A stretch of DNA of 64,000 bases, from assembly GCF_040958095.1 (NCBI RefSeq), contig NC_091193.1, positions 26,993,760-27,057,759 on the forward strand, read 5' to 3'. Below, in pieces: positions 21,998 to 34,397 of the stretch; within the stretch, counting starts at the first letter, position 1; each line of letters opens with the position of its first letter. This stretch comes from Procambarus clarkii (Eukaryota; Arthropoda; Malacostraca; Decapoda; Cambaridae). The translations under genes were made by a program, and so were the position numbers. The notes under the pieces are model-generated. The model was not told the origin of the DNA. It made no database searches and saw only the letters and a program-made list of their open reading frames with translations.

Positions 21998-24900
21998 CGT
22001 GTCACAGTGTAGTGGTGTAACACCACAACATGTCACGGTGTAGTGGTGTAACACCACAACATGTCACGGTGTAGTGGTGTAACACCACAACATGTCACAG
22101 TGTAGTGGTGTAACACCACAACATGTCACAGTGTAGTGGTGTAACACCACAACATGTCACAGTGTAGTGGTGTAACACCACAACATGTCACGGTGTAGTG
22201 GTGTAACACCACAACATGTCACAGTGTAGTGGTGTAACACCACAACATGTCACGGTGTAGTGGTGTAACACCACAACATGTCACAGTGTAGTGATGTAAC
22301 ACCACAACATGTCACGGTGTAGTGGTGTAAAACCACAACATGTCACAGTGTAGTGGTGTAACACCACAACATGTCACAGTGTAGTGGTGTAAAACCACAA
22401 CATGTCACAGTGTAGTGGTGTAACACCACAACATGTCACAGTGTAGTGGTGTAACACCACAACATGTCACAGTGTAGTGGTGTAACACCACAACATGTCA
22501 CAGTGTAGTGGTGTAACACCACAACATGTCACAGTGTAGTGGTGTAACACCACAACATGTCACGGTGTAGTGGTCTAACACCACAACATGTCACAGTGTA
22601 GTGGTGTAACACCACAACATGTCACGGTGTAGTGGTGTAACACTACAACATGTCACAGTGTAGTGGTGTAACACCACAACATGTCACGGTGTAGTGGTGT
22701 AACACCACAACATGTCACAGTGTAGTGGTGTAACACCACAACATGTCACAGTGTAGTGGTGTAACACCACAACATGTCACAGTGTAGTGGTGTAACACCA
22801 CAACATGTCACAGTGTAGTGGTGTAACACCACAACATGTCACAGTGTAGTGGTCTAACACCACAACATGTCACGGTGTAGTGGTGTAACACCACAACATG
22901 TCACAGTGTAGTGGTGTAACACCACAACATGTCACGGTGTAGTGGTGTAACACCACAACATGTCACGGTGTAGTGGTGTAACACCACAACATGTCACGGT
23001 GTAGTGGTGTAACACCACAACATGTCACGGTGTAGTGGTGTAACACCACAACATGTCACGGTGTAGTGGACTAACACCACAACATGTCACGGTGTAGTGG
23101 TGTAACACCACAACATGTCACAGTGTAGTGGTCTAACACCACAACATGTCACAGTGTAGTGGTCTAACACCACAACATGTCACGGTGTAGTGGTGTAACA
23201 CCACAACATGTCACAGTATAGTGGTGTAACACCACAACATGTCACGGTGTAGTGGTGTAACACCACAACATGTCACGGTGTAGTGGACTAACACCACAAC
23301 ATGTCACGGTGTAGTGGTGTAACACCACAACATGTCACGGTGTAGTGGACTAACACCACAACATGTCACGGTGTAGTGGTGTAACACCACAACATGTCAC
23401 AGTGTAGTGGTGTAACACCACAACATGTCACAGTGTAGTGGTGTAACACAACAACATGTCACGGTGTAGTGGTGTAACACCACAACATGTCACAGTGTAG
23501 TGGTGTAACACAACAACATGTCACGGTGTAGTGGTGTAACACCACAACATGTCACAGTGTAGTGGTGTAACACCACAACATGTCACGGTGTAGTGGTGTA
23601 ACACCACAACATGTCACAGTGTAGTGGTGTAACACCACAACATGTCACAGTGTAGTGGTGTAACACCACAACATGTCACAGTGTAGTGGTGTAACACCAC
23701 AACATGTCACAGTGTAGTGGTGTAACACCACAACATGTCACAGTGTAGTGGTGTAACACCACAACATGTCACAGTGTAGTGGTGTAACACCACAACATGT
23801 CACAGTGTAGTGGTGTAACACCACAACATGTCACAGTGTAGTGGTGTAACACCACAACATGTCACAGTGTAGTGGTGTAACACCACAACATGTCACAGTG
23901 TAGTGGTGTAACACCACAACATGTCACAGGTGTAGTGGTGTAACACCACAACATGTCACAGTGTAGTGGTGTAACACCACAACATGTCACGGTGTAGTGG
24001 TGTAACACCACAACATGTCACAGTGTAGTGGTGTAACACCACAACATGTCACGGTGTAGTGGTGTAACACCACAACATGTCACAGTGTAGTGGTGTAACA
24101 CCACAACATGTCACGGTGTAGTGGTGTAACACCACAACATGTCACAGTGTAGTGGTGTAACACCACAACATGTCACGGTGTAGTGGTGTAACACCACAAC
24201 ATGTCACAGTGTAGTGGTGTAACACCACAACATGTCACGGTGTAGTGGTGTAACACCACAACATGTCACAGGTGTAGTGGTGTAACACCACAACATGTCA
24301 CGGTGTAGTGGTGTAACACCACAACATGTCACAGTGTAGTGGTGTAACACCACAACATGTCACGGTGTAGTGGTGTAACACCACAACATGTCACAGTGTA
24401 GTGGTGTAACACCACAACATGTCACGGTGTAGTGGTGTAACACCACAACATGTCACAGTGTAGTGGTGTAACACCACAACATGTCACGGTGTAGTGGTGT
24501 AACACCACAACATGTCACAGTGTAGTGGTGTAACACCACAACATGTCACGGTGTAGTGGTGTAACACCACAACATGTCACAGTGTAGTGGTGTAACACCA
24601 CAACATGTCACAGTGTAGTGGTGTAACACCACAACATGTCACAGTGTAGTGGTGTAACACCACAACATGTCACAGTGTAGTGGTGTAACACCACAACATG
24701 TCACAGTGTAGTGGTGTAACACCACAACATGTCACAGTGTAGTGGTGTAACACCACAACATGTCACAGTGTAGTGGTGTAACACCACAACATGTCACAGT
24801 GTAGTGGTGTAACACCACAACATGTCACAGTGTAGTGGTGTAACACCACAACATGTCACAGTGTAGTGGTGTAACACCACAACATGTCACAGTGTAGTGG

Positions 24901-27900
24901 TGTAACACCACAACATGTCACAGTGTAGTGGTGTAACACCACAACATGTCACAGTGTAGTGGTGTAACACCACAACATGTCACAGTGTAGTGGTGTAACA
25001 CCACAACATGTCACAGTGTAGTGGTGTAACACCACAACATGTCACAGTGTAGTGGTGTAACACCACAACATGTCACAGTGTAGTGGTGTAACACCACAAC
25101 ATGTCACAGTGTAGTGGTGTAACACCACAACATGTCACGGTGTAGTGGTCTAACACCACAACATGTCACAGTGTAGTGGTGTAACACCACAACATGTCAC
25201 GGTGTAGTGGTCTAACACCACAACATGTCACAGTGTAGTGGTGTAACACCACAACATGTCACGGTGTAGTGGTCTAACACCACAACATGTCACAGTGTAG
25301 TGGTGTAACACCACAACATGTCACAGGTGTAGTGGTCTAACACCACAACATGTCACAGTGTAGTGGTGTAACACCACAACATGTCACAGGTGTAGTGGTC
25401 TAACACCACAACATGTCACAGTGTAGTGGTGTAACACCACAACATGTCACAGGTGTAGTGGTCTAACACCACAACATGTCACAGTGTAGTGGTGTAACAC
25501 CACAACATGTCACGGTGTAGTGGTCTAACACCACAACATGTCACAGTGTAGTGGTGTAACACCACAACATGTCACGGTGTAGTGGTGTAACACCACAACA
25601 TGTCACAGTGTAGTGGTCTAACACCACAACATGTCACGGTGTAGTGGTGTAACACCACAACATGTCACAGTGTAGTGGTCTAACACCACAACATGTCACA
25701 GTGTAGTGGTGTAACACCACAACATGTCACAGTGTAGTGGTCTAACACCACAACATGTCACAGTGTAGTGGTGTAACACCACAACATGTCACAGTGTAGT
25801 GGTCTAACACCACAACATGTCACAGTGTAGTGGTGTAACACCACAACATGTCACAGTGTAGTGGTCTAACACCACAACATGTCACAGTGTAGTGGTGTAA
25901 CACCACAACATGTCACAGTGTAGTGGTCTAACACCACAACATGTCACAGTGTAGTGGTGTAACACCACAACATGTCACAGTGTAGTGGTCTAACACCACA
26001 ACATGTCACAGTGTAGTGGTGTAACACCACAACATGTCACAGTGTAGTGGTCTAACACCACAACATGTCACAGTGTAGTGGTGTAACACCACAACATGTC
26101 ACAGTGTAGTGGTCTAACACCACAACATGTCACAGTGTAGTGGTGTAACACCACAACATGTCACAGTGTAGTGGTCTAACACCACAACATGTCACAGTGT
26201 AGTGGTGTAACACCACAACATGTCACAGTGTAGTGGTGTAACACCACAACATGTCACAGTGTAGTGGTGTAACACCACAACATGTCACAGTGTAGTGGTG
26301 TAACACCACAACATGTCACAGTGTAGTGGTGTAACACCACAACATGTCACAGTGTAGTGGTGTAACACCACAACATGTCACAGTGTAGTGGTGTAACACC
26401 ACAACATGTCACAGTGTAGTGGTGTAACACCACAACATGTCACAGTGTAGTGGTGTAACACCACAACATGTCACAGTGTAGTGGTGTAACACCACAACAT
26501 GTCACAGTGTAGTGGTGTAACACCACAACATGTCACAGTGTAGTGGTGTAACACCACAACATGTCACAGTGTAGTGGTGTAACACCACAACATGTCACAG
26601 TGTAGTGGTGTAACACCACAACATGTCACAGTGTAGTGGTGTAACACCACAACATGTCACAGTGTAGTGGTGTAACACCACAACATGTCACAGTGTAGTG
26701 GTGTAACACCACAACATGTCACAGTGTAGTGGTGTAACACCACAACATGTCACAGTGTAGTGGTGTAACACCACAACATGTCACAGTGTAGTGGTGTAAC
26801 ACCACAACATGTCACAGTGTAGTGGTGTAACACCACAACATGTCACAGTGTAGTGGTGTAACACCACAACATGTCACAGTGTAGTGGTGTAACACCACAA
26901 CATGTCACAGTGTAGTGGTGTAACACCACAACATGTCACAGTGTAGTGGTGTAACACCACAACATGTCACAGTGTAGTGGTCTAACACCACAACATGTCA
27001 CAGTGTAGTGGTGTAACACCACAACATGTCACAGTGTAGTGGTCTAACACCACAACATGTCACAGTGTAGTGGTGTAACACCACAACATGTCACAGTGTA
27101 GTGGTCTAACACCACAACATGTCACAGTGTAGTGGTGTAACACCACAACATGTCACAGTGTAGTGGTCAAACACCACAACATGTCACAGTGTAGTGGTGT
27201 AACACCACAACATGTCACAGTGTAGTGGTCAAACACCACAACATGTCACAGTGTAGTGGTGTAACACCACAACATGTCACAGTGTAGTGGTCAAACACCA
27301 CAACATGTCACAGTGTAGTGGTGTAACACCACAACATGTCACAGTGTAGTGGTCAAACACCACAACATGTCACAGTGTAGTGGTGTAACACCACAACATG
27401 TCACAGTGTAGTGGTCAAACACCACAACATGTCACAGTGTAGTGGTGTAACACCACAACATGTCACAGTGTAGTGGTCTAACACCACAACATGTCACAGT
27501 GTAGTGGTGTAACACCACAACATGTCACAGTGTAGTGGTCTAACACCACAACATGTCACAGTGTAGTGGTGTAACACCACAACATGTCACAGTGTAGTGG
27601 TGTAACACCACAACATGTCACAGTGTAGTGGTGTAACACCACAACATGTCACAGTGTAGTGGTGTAACACCACAACATGTCACAGTGTAGTGGTGTAACA
27701 CCACAACATGTCACAGTGTAGTGGTGTAACACCACAACATGTCACAGTGTAGTGGTGTAACACCACAACATGTCACAGTGTAGTGGTGTAACACCACAAC
27801 ATGTCACAGTGTAGTGGTGTAACACCACAACATGTCACAGTGTAGTGGTGTAACACCACAACATGTCACAGTGTAGTGGTGTAACACCACAACATGTCAC

Positions 27901-29354
27901 AGTGTAGTGGTGTAACACCACAACATGTCACAGTGTAGTGGTGTAACACCACAACATGTCACAGTGTAGTGGTGTAACACCACAACATGTCACAGTGTAG
28001 TGGTGTAACACCACAACATGTCACAGTGTAGTGGTGTAACACCACAACATGTCACAGTGTAGTGGTGTAACACCACAACATGTCACAGTGTAGTGGTGTA
28101 ACACCACAACATGTCACAGTGTAGTGGTGTAACACCACAACATGTCACAGTGTAGTGGTGTAACACCACAACATGTCACAGTGTAGTGGTGTAACACCAC
28201 AACATGTCACAGTGTAGTGGTGTAACACCACAACATGTCACAGTGTAGTGGTGTAACACCACAACATGTCACAGTGTAGTGGTGTAACACCACAACATGT
28301 CACAGTGTAGTGGTGTAACACCACAACATGTCACAGTGTAGTGGTGTAACACCACAACATGTCACAGTGTAGTGGTGTAACACCACAACATGTCACAGTG
28401 TAGTGGTGTAACACCACAACATGTCACAGTGTAGTGGTGTAACACCACAACATGTCACAGTGTAGTGGTGTAACACCACAACATGTCACAGTGTAGTGGT
28501 GTAACACCACAACATGTCACAGTGTAGTGGTGTAACACCACAACATGTCACAGTGTAGTGGTGTAACACCACAACATGTCACAGTGTAGTGGTCTAACAC
28601 CACAACATGTCACAGTGTAGTGGTGTAACACCACAACATGTCACAGTGTAGTGGTCTAACACCACAACATGTCACAGTGTAGTGGTGTAACACCACAACA
28701 TGTCACAGTGTAGTGGTCTAACACCACAACATGTCACAGTGTAGTGGTCTAACACCACAACATGTCACAGTGTAGTGGTCTAACACCACAACATGTCACA
28801 GTGTAGTGGTCTAACACCACAACATGTCACAGTGTAGTGGTCTAACACCACAACATGTCACAGTGTAGTGGTCTAACACCACAACATGTCACAGTGTAGT
28901 GGTCTAACACCACAACATGTCACAGTGTAGTGGTCTAACACCACAACATGTCACAGTGTAGTGGTCTAACACCACAACATGTCACAGTGTAGTGGTCTAA
29001 CACCACAACATGTCACAGTGTAGTGGTCTAACACCACAACATGTCACAGTGTAGTGGTCTAACACCACAACATGTCACAGTGTAGTGGTCTAACACCACA
29101 ACATGTCACAGTGTAGTGGTCTAACACCACAACATGTCACAGTGTAGTGGTCTAACACCACAACATGTCACAGTGTAGTGGTCTAACACCACAACATGTC
29201 ACAGTGTAGTGGTCTAACACCACAACATGTCACAGTGTAGTGGTCTAACACCACAACATGTCACAGTGTAGTGGTCTAACACCACAACATGTCACAGTGT
29301 AGTGGTCTAACACCACAACATGTCACAGTGTAGTGGTCTAACACCACAACATGT
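21998..29354 (+). repeat. 31-bp satellite, about 237 copies, palindromic core
   Basis: Units contain GTGTAGTGGTGTAACACCAC then AACATGTCACA. The core GTGGTGTAACACCAC has two 7-base arms around one base, so each unit can form a hairpin. Variants: CACGG against CACAG, GTCTAAC, GTCAAAC, GACTAAC, and 32-bp units with CACAGGTG. Variants alternate in places as dimers and elsewhere form long homogeneous runs; the last 21 units are all GTCTAAC. It is not a CRISPR array, as there are no unique spacers. A 1.3-kb piece with the same variant order recurs after the gap. Confidence 0.97.
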
Positions 29355-29748
29355 GTTAAGCGTGAGATAATCACCAGATATTAACAACACTATTCCAATA
29401 CCAACGCCAGAAAAGTGTAATGTCATGAGAATTAGGCTTAAGAAACACCACACATACCATGACACGTTTTCTAAGACACACATAACTACCTTATCTCGAA
29501 TATTTTTTTTAAATATTAAAAATATAAACCAAATATATAAATACTGGTGCAGTACAAGATGTTGCAAGATAACACCTGATACTGAATACTCCTGGCAACA
29601 ATGTTGTCTTAATTATATATTAAAGTTCTCGCGTGTCTCGGAAATGTTGAGAACATAATCAATCATTTGTCACATCCAAGACAAGAAACAGATTGTAAAT
29701 CATTAACTAATAACTAGTGTTTCCTGCCTTGCTGGCGAGTGACCTGTG
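29355..29748. other. AT-rich unique segment, no gene recognised
   Basis: Lies between the satellite and the LINE 3' end. Short ORFs on both strands show no family resemblance. Duplicated at 56078-56471. Confidence 0.4.
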
Positions 29749-31541
29749 TGTGTACTCACCGTGTTGTACTTGCGGGGGTTGAGCTCTGGCTCTTTGGTCC
29801 CGCCTCTCAACTGTCAATCAACTGGTGTACAGGTTCCTGAGCCTACTGGGCTCTATCATAGCTACAGTTGAAACTGTGTATGGAGTCAGCCTCCACCACA
29901 TCACTGCCTAATACATTCCATTTACTAACTACTTTGACACTGAAAAAGTTCTTTCTAACGTCTCTGTAGTTCATTTGGGTACTCAGTTTCCACCTGTGTC
30001 CCCTTGTTCGTATACCTCCCATGTTAAACAGTCTATCTTTATCTACCCTGTCAATTCCTCTAAGAATTTTGTAGGTAGTGATCATGTCTTCCCTTATTCT
30101 TCTGTCTTATATTGTCGTGAGGTGCATTTCCCGCAGCCTTTCCTCGTAACTCATGCCTCTTAGTTCTGGGACTAGTCTAGTGGCATACCTCTGAACTTTT
30201 TCCAGCTTCGTCTTGTGCTTGACAAGGTACGGGCTCCATGCTGGGGCCGCATACTCCAGGATTGGTCTTACATATGTGGTGTACAAGGTTCTGAATGATT
30301 CCTTACACAGGTTCCTGAACGCTGTTCTGATGTTAGCCAGCCTCGCATATGCCGCAGACGTTATTCTTTTTATGTGGGCTTCAGGAGACAGGTTTGGTGT
30401 GATATCAACTCCTAGATCTTTCTCTCTGTCTGTTTCATTAAGTGCTTCATCTTCCATTCTGTATCCTGTGTCTGGCCTCCTATTTCCACTGCCTAGTTTC
30501 ATTACTTTGCCTTTACTCGGGTTGAACTGTAGTAGCCATTTGTTGGACCATTCACTCAGTCTGTCTAGGTCATCTTGTAGCCTCCTACTATCGTCCTCAG
30601 TTTCAATCCTCCTCATAATTTTTGCATCATCGGCAAACATTGAGAGAAACGATTCTATACCCTCTGGGAGATCATTTACATATATCAGAAACAGTATAGG
30701 TCCAAGGACTGACCCCTGCGGGACTCCACTCGTAACGTCTCGCCAATCTGAGACCTCACCCCTCACACTGACTCGTTGTCTCCTGTTGCTTAGGTACTCC
30801 TTTATCCAATGGAGTACCTTCCCTTTCACTCCAGCCTGCATCTCCAGCTTTTGCACTAGCCTCTTGTGTGGTACTGTGGCAAAGGCTTTCCAGTAATCCA
30901 AAAATATGCAGTCTGCCCACCCCTCTCTTTCTTGCCTGATTTTTGTTGCCTGGTCGTAGAATTCAATTAACCCTGTGAGGCAGGACCTGCCATCTCTGAA
31001 CCCATGTTGATGCTGTGTTACAAAGTTTCTTCGCTCCAGTTGTTCCACTAGCTTTTTTCGCACAATCTTCTCCATCAACTTGCATGATATGCAGGTTAGG
31101 GACACGGGCCTGTAGTTCAGTGCCTCCTATCTATCCCCCTTGTATATCGGGACTATATTTGCCGTCTTGCAAATTTTTGGCAGTTCACCTGTTACCAGTG
31201 ATTTCTTATACACCTTGGAGTGTGGCAGGCACAGTGCTTCTGCTCCTTCCTGTAGTATCCATGATGATATTCCATCCAGATATTCCTATCGCCTTTGTCA
31301 CATCCAACTCTAACAAAAGCTTCCTTACATCCCCACTGGTAATCCAAAACTCTTCTAGTGGTGCCAGGTTAACTATTCCCTCTCTTATCTCTGGAACTTC
31401 TCCTTGCTCTAATGTGAAGACTTCCTGGAATTTCTTATTGAGTTCCTCGCACACTTCTTTGTAGTTTGTAGTGAATCTGTCTGCCCCTATCCTTAATTTC
31501 ATTACCTGCTCCTTTACAGTTGTTTTTCTCCTGAAAAGCTC
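29749..31541 (-). mobile_element. CR1-like LINE, copy A (minus), 5'-truncated
   Basis: The 3' UTR at about 29749-29840 carries TTGAGCTCTGGCTCTTTGGT on the plus strand, the signature end that recurs at about 32140 and 34400. The coding remnant follows to 31541, where it stops short of the endonuclease. The 27-bp array begins just beyond. Confidence 0.85.
29843..31502 (-). pseudogene. CR1-like LINE ORF2: RT with two nonsense codons
   Basis: RT of a CR1/Jockey-type LINE. The linker reads ELNKKFQEVF (about 31440). The finger region ends GDR-stop-EALNYRPVSLTC near 31130, where TAG replaces the Gln found in copy B. Then come HQHGFRDGRSCLTGLIEFYD, SGVPQGSVLGPILFLIYVND and the catalytic FADD. Post-palm regions follow, with YVRPILEYAAPAWSP. 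An in-frame TAA at 30107-30109 interrupts LTTI-stop-DRRIRED before the frame resumes to 29843. The upstream linker is in another frame. Catalytic residues are intact but the ORF is broken. EN is missing. Confidence 0.88.
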
Positions 31542-31571
31542 GTGGGCTCATCTTGTTGTATACCTGATTAC

Positions 31572-32075
31572 CATATGCAATCCAGGCTTATAGGCTCTGT
31601 AAACAACCCCAGGCTTGTAGGCTCTGTAAACAACGCCAGGCCTGTAGACTCTGTAAACAACCCCCAGGCCTGTAGACTCTGTAAGCAGCACGAGGCTTGT
31701 AGACTCTGTAAACAACCCCCAGGCTTGTAGGCTGTGTAAGCAGCACCAGGCTTGTAGGCTGTGTAAGCAGCACCAAGCTTGTAGGCTGTGTAAGCAGCAC
31801 CAGGCTTGTAGGCTCTGTAAACAACCCCAAGCTTGTAGGCTGTGTAAGCAGCACCAGGCTTGTAGGCTCTGTAAGCAGCACCAGGCTTGTAGGCTGTGTA
31901 AGCAGCACCAGGCTTGTAGGCTGTGTAAGCAGCACCAGGCTTGTAGGCTCTGTAAACAACCCCAAGCTTGTAGGCTGTGTAAGCAGCACCAGGCTTGTAG
32001 GCTGTGTAAGCAGCACCAGGCTTGTAGGCTCTGTAAGCAGCTCCAGGCTTGTAGGCTCCACCTGTAGCTCCACAG
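31572..32075 (-). repeat. 27-bp minisatellite, about 18 copies
   Basis: Units contain CACCAGGCTTGTAGGCTGTG and TAAGCAG, with variants ending CTCTGTAAACAACCC. Because the unit is 27 bp, all minus frames stay open as 9-residue repeats such as AYKPGAAYT. No start context, splice signal or known family supports a protein. It begins at the truncated 5' edge of the CR1-like LINE. Confidence 0.95.
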
Positions 32076-32127
32076 CCTCGTTGCCTGAAGCTCATTTTTG
32101 TGGGGTCCAAGTGTAGGCGTACATGTA

Positions 32128-32215
32128 CTCACCTAGTTGAACTTTGCGAGGGTTGAGCTCTGCTCTTTCGGTCCCGCTTCTCAACTGTCAATCAATCAAC
32201 TGTTACAAACTACTA
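32128..32215 (-). mobile_element. CR1-like LINE 3'-end fragment
   Basis: A stretch with GAGGGTTGAGCTCTGCTCTT and CTCAACTGTCAATCAATCAA matches the 3' UTR of the two CR1-like LINEs. No coding sequence is attached. A further weak echo (TTGCGGGGGATTGAGCT) is at about 32293. Confidence 0.65.
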
Positions 32216-32698
32216 ACTAACTAGAGCCTAAAACGTTTAAGCATACATGTGTGGGCGTACACGTACTCATCTATTTGTACTCACATATTTGTGCTTGCGG
32301 GGGATTGAGCTTGTTACGTATCCCTAGTTGGATACTCACATTATTTCATATAAGACAAATTGTGGAAAGAAATTAAGTAGTTCATATGTACATGTGTATG
32401 TTCTTTGTAAAGTGGAGTAGGACTTGGCCACATTAGTTGGAGCAGGAGCGGGCTTGCTGTACTTCACATGTCTTATACCTGTATTAGTCTGGTCAGTTTG
32501 GGACCAAATAATTGTACCACTGGAGGAGTTGCCAGGTGTCACCTTTTAATATTCATATTATTATTATTTACATTTTAATAATCATGTTGTATTTTTAATT
32601 ATGTCATTTACATGTTGCAATTATATTTTAGTTTTTATTCATATCTGTGTGAGAACGATTACTTTTCTCATTAATTAGTTTTATGTGAAAGTACTCGT
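32216..32698. other. No gene recognised
   Basis: AT-rich unique sequence with an echo of the LINE end near 32293. The 68-residue minus ORF has no recognisable family. Confidence 0.4.
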
Positions 32699-33992
32699 TG
32701 AAATTGAAATTGAAATTGAAATTGAAATTGAAATAAGTTTATTGAGGTAAAATACACACAAAGGGATGAGGTAGCTCAAGCTATTCTCACCCCGTTCAGT
32801 ACAACGTGTTAGTACATACATAGACACACATCACAAACAATAAACCTGTTACCAAACATTCTGAGAGATAAACATGTACATTTCCTCCTTCACAAGTGGT
32901 ATGGTATCAGACGTACACAAATACTTTTATGACCTAGTTATACGGATAATTCAACAAAATATTACAGTCTTGGTGCAAAATTCTTATATCTCTCAAGAAT
33001 ATCATCAACCTTTCCTTTGTGACACATCCAGGCTATTTGCTCAGGAACAGTCCTTATCTCAGTGTTTCTATATACATTAATCAACGGACAATCAAGAACA
33101 TAATGGGCAAGGGTGCGAGACCTTAACATACCACATAGTTTACACTTCGTGTCATTATCATGAACGCCTATCCCATATTCCCAGTAATATTTGTACCCAA
33201 GCCTGAGCCGCATGTACACAGAGTCACTCCAAGCATTTCTCCTTTTACCATAAGTGAAAAGGGTGTTTTGACTCACATACATGTAGTGTTGCATGGTTAG
33301 ACTTCTCTCATACATTATCCCTCTCCTCTCCACTCTTGCCTGTGCCTGAATAGTTCTGATTTTTCTTCTTATTTGTCTCATTGTGAATTCACATTCAATG
33401 TCAATTTGTGGTTTTGATGTGGCACGTTTGGCCAAGTCATCCGCCACCTCGTTGAACACTATTCCAACATGAGATGGAATCCACATGAATTTCACACTAT
33501 GACCTTTCAGCTGTATCTCAGTTATTCTTCTCTTACAATCCTCAACTATAGACATGAAGACTGGGTTTCGACTGTTTAAGGACTCCAGTGCTCCTCGGCT
33601 ATCGACAAATACAAAAACATTTTTGTCGTCATGACGTACTTCCTCCAAACACGCCAGAATAGCCTGCAGTTCAGCTTGTGTGGATGATATATAATTACTA
33701 AGCCGGAGTTCAATTTTCCTGTCCACAGTCCCAAACTCCGTATATTCCCTTATTAGGACACCACACCCTGCCCTGCCATCCTCCGCCACCGACCCGTCGC
33801 AATATACATGTAAACTGTTGCCTCTTGGTAACCGGGATATCATGCTTCCATACATACACCGTAATTGTCCCGGTTCATGATGAATCTTTTTCACATTGAG
33901 GGGTACAATTTCGACGTCTATTTTCTGTACTTTCCAGGGAGCAGACATATTACCCTGTCGAGAGGGTACTCGTTTGTCATCCCCTGTCGTGA
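32699..33992 (-). mobile_element. I-type LINE with RNase H, 5'-truncated (minus), (CAATTT)n tail
   Basis: The minus-strand element ends in a hexamer tail, seen on the plus strand as GAAATT repeats at 32699-32735. A 3' UTR precedes it and an RNase H ORF lies upstream. On the minus strand the frame is open through GDDKRVPSRQGN upstream of the first Met until it reaches a C-run (plus-strand poly-G at about 33996-34010), which marks the truncation. Confidence 0.8.
32962..33948 (-). CDS. LINE ORF2 C-terminus: RNase H and Zn knuckle
   Basis: A 328-residue open frame, the C-terminal part of a LINE polyprotein that would degrade the RNA strand after reverse transcription. The RNase H catalytic set is complete: CDGSV (Asp), STQAELQAI (Glu), VDSRGAL (Asp) and WIPSHVGIVFNEVADDLAKR (His/Asp). 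A C-terminal CKLCGM...H...C knuckle follows. The RT domain is missing, so the element is 5'-truncated and the first ATG is not the native start. The frame is intact here, but in the copy at 59682 a one-base difference in a T-run cuts the N-terminus. RNase H plus knuckle suggests the I superfamily. Confidence 0.85.
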   Translation of the reverse strand: MSAPWKVQKIDVEIVPLNVKKIHHEPGQLRCMYGSMISRLPRGNSLHVYCDGSVAEDGRAGCGVLIREYTEFGTVDRKIELRLSNYISSTQAELQAILACLEEVRHDDKNVFVFVDSRGALESLNSRNPVFMSIVEDCKRRITEIQLKGHSVKFMWIPSHVGIVFNEVADDLAKRATSKPQIDIECEFTMRQIRRKIRTIQAQARVERRGIMYERSLTMQHYMYVSQNTLFTYGKRRNAWSDSVYMRLRLGYKYYWEYGIGVHDNDTKCKLCGMLRSRTLAHYVLDCPLINVYRNTEIRTVPEQIAWMCHKGKVDDILERYKNFAPRL

Positions 33993-34397
33993 TGGTGGGG
34001 GGGGGGGGGGGAGGGTGTGGCGGGGAGGAGCGTCGGGCAGACCTCAGTAGGAAGGAGACACTCAGTCGGGCAACATCGCGTTACGATAAGTCTGTGATTC
34101 TTATTTTATTTCGTTAGTGTATATTAATTATCTGGTGAGACTATATATATTTCCATGTGTTTATAGCCATTTGCTTATATTGTGATATTGAAGTGAATAA
34201 ATTTTTGTATTAATTAGAACCTGCATATATTTATTTGATATTATAAATATAATTTTTATGTACATGTTTCTATATCCTATTCTTGTGATATTCTTATGTT
34301 TGTGCTAGCTTAAGGGACACTCTAGTGTATCGTGTTTATAAACAGTGACTTACCCTAGACTATGCTTATCACTTTCCCCTGATATACGAGTAAGTAA
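33993..34397. other. Poly-G tract and AT-rich segment, no gene recognised
   Basis: A G-run of 15 at about 33996-34010 (13 in the second copy), then AT-rich sequence. No family is recognised. Confidence 0.4.

Noticed and set aside
21998..29354. CRISPR-like regular repeats
   Set aside because: There are no unique spacers; the whole 31-bp unit is repeated, and the genome is clearly eukaryotic.
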